A stretch of 7,737 nucleotides of DNA, taken from contig CP070733.1 in the NCBI GenBank assembly GCA_020347585.1, positions 968,524 through 976,260 on the forward strand. Reading direction: 5' to 3'. The notes beneath the pieces are model-generated. The model made no database searches. It was not told where the DNA came from and saw only the letters and a program-made list of their open reading frames with translations. How positions within the stretch are numbered: position 1 is the first letter of the stretch; each line of letters starts with the position of its first letter. The translations under genes and the position numbers were made by a program. The DNA is from Pseudomonadota bacterium (GTDB taxonomy: Bacteria; Pseudomonadota; Gammaproteobacteria; CAMYNG01). Positions 6,374 to 7,737 of the stretch are shown piece by piece.

Positions 6374-7348
6374 TCAGCCTTTACCAGCCAACAGATCGTT
6401 TGCTTCGCTGCTATCGCTGGGCGCTGCGGGTATCTCACCGCGGCCGAGCAACATATCCAATTCATCGACTGCCAGGTAGGACCAGGCGTCACGCTGTTCA
6501 AAAACCTCCTTAACCACAGCGGTATTCAGTTGGTGCCCCGGCTTGTAGGCGTACAGGTGCCCGATGATTTGCACCCCTGCCAACGACAAATCGCCCAGGC
6601 AGTCCAGCACCTTGTGGCGCACGAACTCGTTGTCGTAGCGCAGGCCCTCTTCGTTCACGATGCGGTCACCGTCCACCAGCACGGCGTTGCGCAACGAACC
6701 TCCCAGAATCAGTCCCTGGCTCTTGAGGTTCTCGACTTGTTCAGCGAAGCCGAAGGTGCGTGCACGAGCCACATCGCGACGAAAGGCCTCGTTAACCAGT
6801 GCAACCGACATCGTTTGCGCGCCGATCGCCTGGTGGTCAAATTCAATGGCTACGGTGATGCGCGAAATAGTATCCGGCATCAGGATTGCAAATTTGTCAC
6901 CATCACGAACGGCCAACGGCTTTTGAATCCAGATCGCCTTGCGCGGCGCATCCTGGCTAACCGTGCCGACACGCTCGATCATCGAGACGAACGGCTCGGA
7001 ACTGCCATCCATGATTGGCACCTCCGGACCGTCCAACTCGACGACAGCGTTGTCCACGCCACAACCGCGCAGGGCTGCCAGCAGGTGTTCGACTGTAGCA
7101 ACGGTCACGCCGTGCTCGTTCCGGATGACGGTGGACAGTTCGCTGGGCACGACGTTGTACCAGCGCGCCGCGATCAGACCCTCACCCGCCGCCACGTCCT
7201 TGCGCAAAAAATACACGCCGCTGTCGGCCTCGCCGGGGCGAACCGTCATGGACAGCTTGCGGCCACTATGCAAACCGACGCCCACGTAGGTTATCGCTTG
7301 GCGCAAAGTCTTTTGCATGACGTTGTGCTTTCCTGCATTGTTCGACAT
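6374..7348 (-). CDS. lpxC: UDP-3-O-acyl-N-acetylglucosamine deacetylase LpxC
   Basis: LpxC is the cytosolic zinc enzyme that removes acetate from UDP-3-O-acyl-GlcNAc, the committed step of lipid A synthesis. From the start at 7348 the protein has 324 residues (E. coli 305). All key positions of the E. coli enzyme are present: catalytic Glu87 and zinc ligand His88 in TVEHLLAAL, Thr198-Phe199 in ARTFGF, zinc ligands His245 and Asp249 plus Lys246 and Asp253 in RHKVLDCLGDL, and His272 in AYKPGHQLN. GVGLHSG near the N-terminus and EVPIMDGSSEPF are also diagnostic. The start at 7348 is backed by GGGAGA nine bases upstream. ATG 7318 (MQKTLRQ, 314 residues) is possible but has a worse-spaced site. 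ATG 7420 would translate through leader hairpins and is unlikely. The C-terminus extends past the E. coli end (EIPAAPSDSSEANDLLAGKG) and lacks the nonpolar tail that FtsH recognises in E. coli. Unusually, no ftsZ precedes it. Confidence 0.96.
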   Translation of the reverse strand: MSNNAGKHNVMQKTLRQAITYVGVGLHSGRKLSMTVRPGEADSGVYFLRKDVAAGEGLIAARWYNVVPSELSTVIRNEHGVTVATVEHLLAALRGCGVDNAVVELDGPEVPIMDGSSEPFVSMIERVGTVSQDAPRKAIWIQKPLAVRDGDKFAILMPDTISRITVAIEFDHQAIGAQTMSVALVNEAFRRDVARARTFGFAEQVENLKSQGLILGGSLRNAVLVDGDRIVNEEGLRYDNEFVRHKVLDCLGDLSLAGVQIIGHLYAYKPGHQLNTAVVKEVFEQRDAWSYLAVDELDMLLGRGEIPAAPSDSSEANDLLAGKG

Positions 7349-7376
7349 GTTACGTAGTCTCCCTGCCAGGTCACGA

Positions 7377-7418
7377 TGGCCCCAACGTATGGGCCAACGC
7401 GCACCTTCCGTGGTGCGC
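7377..7418 (-). promoter_or_regulatory. Tandem hairpins in the lpxC leader
   Basis: On the minus strand, GCGCACC/GGTGCGC (7418-7412 and 7405-7399) forms a 7-bp stem with a 6-base loop. TGGCCC/GGGCCA (7396-7391 and 7382-7377) forms a 6-bp stem with an 8-base loop. They are two bases apart and end about 13 bases before the lpxC ribosome binding site (7363-7358). They could be a translational control element of lpxC, or a terminator pair for the barrel gene upstream, though no T-run follows. I recognise no known riboswitch. Confidence 0.35.
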
Positions 7419-7428
7419 AATCAACCCT

Positions 7429-7436
7429 GGGGGGGG
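7429..7436. repeat. Homopolymer of eight G (plus strand)
   Basis: Eight consecutive G on the plus strand (eight C in the minus-strand direction) lie 11 bases upstream of the tandem hairpins, between lpxC and the barrel gene further right. Such tracts can vary in length by slipped-strand mispairing. It lies outside any recognised coding sequence. Confidence 0.9.
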
Positions 7437-7562
7437 TAGACCTGTCATCCTCATTGCAGCGGGAATCGCCTGTCCCGTTACAATGTATTTTTCGTCAACT
7501 TGTCCTCATAGTCATTGACCCGCTGTGCCAATGTCTTGTCCTGCGGCGTCAGTCCGAATCAG

Positions 7563-7737
7563 CTAGAAGCGACCGCCCAGGCCAAACAGCATGTGAACCG
7601 AGCGGTTGCGCACTCCGACTTCACCATTTGCGATCGGGACGTCGGCATCTGCGTAGATACCCTTGGCCTCTACCGACAAGAACAGGTGGCGAGTCAGGTC
7701 GAAGCGCTTCTCGATTGCCGCTTGCAGCGCATAACCA
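7563..7737 (-). CDS. Outer-membrane beta-barrel protein, C-terminal end (cut by right edge)
   Basis: The last 57 codons of a gene enter from the right edge and end with TAG at 7565-7563. The peptide has barrel-type alternation: GYALQAAIEKRFDLTRHLFL, SVEAKGIYADADVPIANGEV, then VRNRSVHMLFGLGGRF. The last strand ends in Phe with alternating hydrophobic residues, the usual C-terminal signal of outer-membrane barrels. This pattern fits OmpW/OmpA-like small barrels. A PagL-type lipid A deacylase is possible given nearby lpxC, but no catalytic motif is in view. It is in the same orientation as lpxC, 214 bases upstream of it, with no clear terminator between apart from the leader hairpins. Confidence 0.7.
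   Translation of the reverse strand, partial: GYALQAAIEKRFDLTRHLFLSVEAKGIYADADVPIANGEVGVRNRSVHMLFGLGGRF

Noticed and set aside
7349..7420. Longer N-terminus for LpxC starting at 7420
   Set aside because: The added residues match nothing in LpxC and are encoded by the two leader hairpins. The ATG at 7348 has a proper ribosome binding site.
7470..7498. TTGACG (7498-7493, minus strand) as lpxC -35 element
   Set aside because: No acceptable -10 sequence lies 16-19 bases downstream (GGACAG at 17), so I did not call a promoter.

Overview
The window reads as ordinary chromosomal DNA of a Gram-negative proteobacterium. It carries lpxC (lipid A synthesis), an AsmA-family envelope protein, two outer-membrane beta-barrels ending in Phe and a lipoprotein with a lipobox. 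The LpxC sequence (for example VRHK-x2-D, AYKPGH) and the phasin-like protein look most like Gammaproteobacteria. That placement is an inference from memory, not a search. I see no mobile element, CRISPR array, tRNA or rRNA.

Layout. 1-407 (-): 5' part of a DUF4136 lipoprotein gene, running off the left edge, with a promoter candidate at 531-559. 592-946 (-): broken C-terminal remnant of an AarF/ABC1/UbiB-type kinase gene, with a frame change near 754. 947-1627 (-): phasin-like protein, whose stop codon is in the same frame as the start of the remnant. 1845-5009 (-): large AsmA-family protein with an internal duplication. 5227-6201 (+): outer-membrane beta-barrel protein, divergent from the AsmA gene. 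6238-6265: perfect palindrome between convergent genes. 6374-7348 (-): lpxC, preceded by two tandem hairpins and a run of eight G. 7563-7737 (-): 3' end of another outer-membrane beta-barrel gene, entering from the right edge. All intergenic gaps are under 220 bases.

Theme. Apart from the phasin-like gene and the kinase remnant, everything here concerns the cell envelope: lipid A synthesis, an AsmA-like protein (a family linked to lipid transport and outer-membrane assembly), two barrels and a lipoprotein. The genes are in several transcription units, so this is a neighbourhood rather than one operon. I did not find a convincing new system. The most notable points are the decayed UbiB-type gene directly behind the phasin-like gene, lpxC outside the usual ftsZ-lpxC context with a structured leader, and the repeated module in the AsmA protein.
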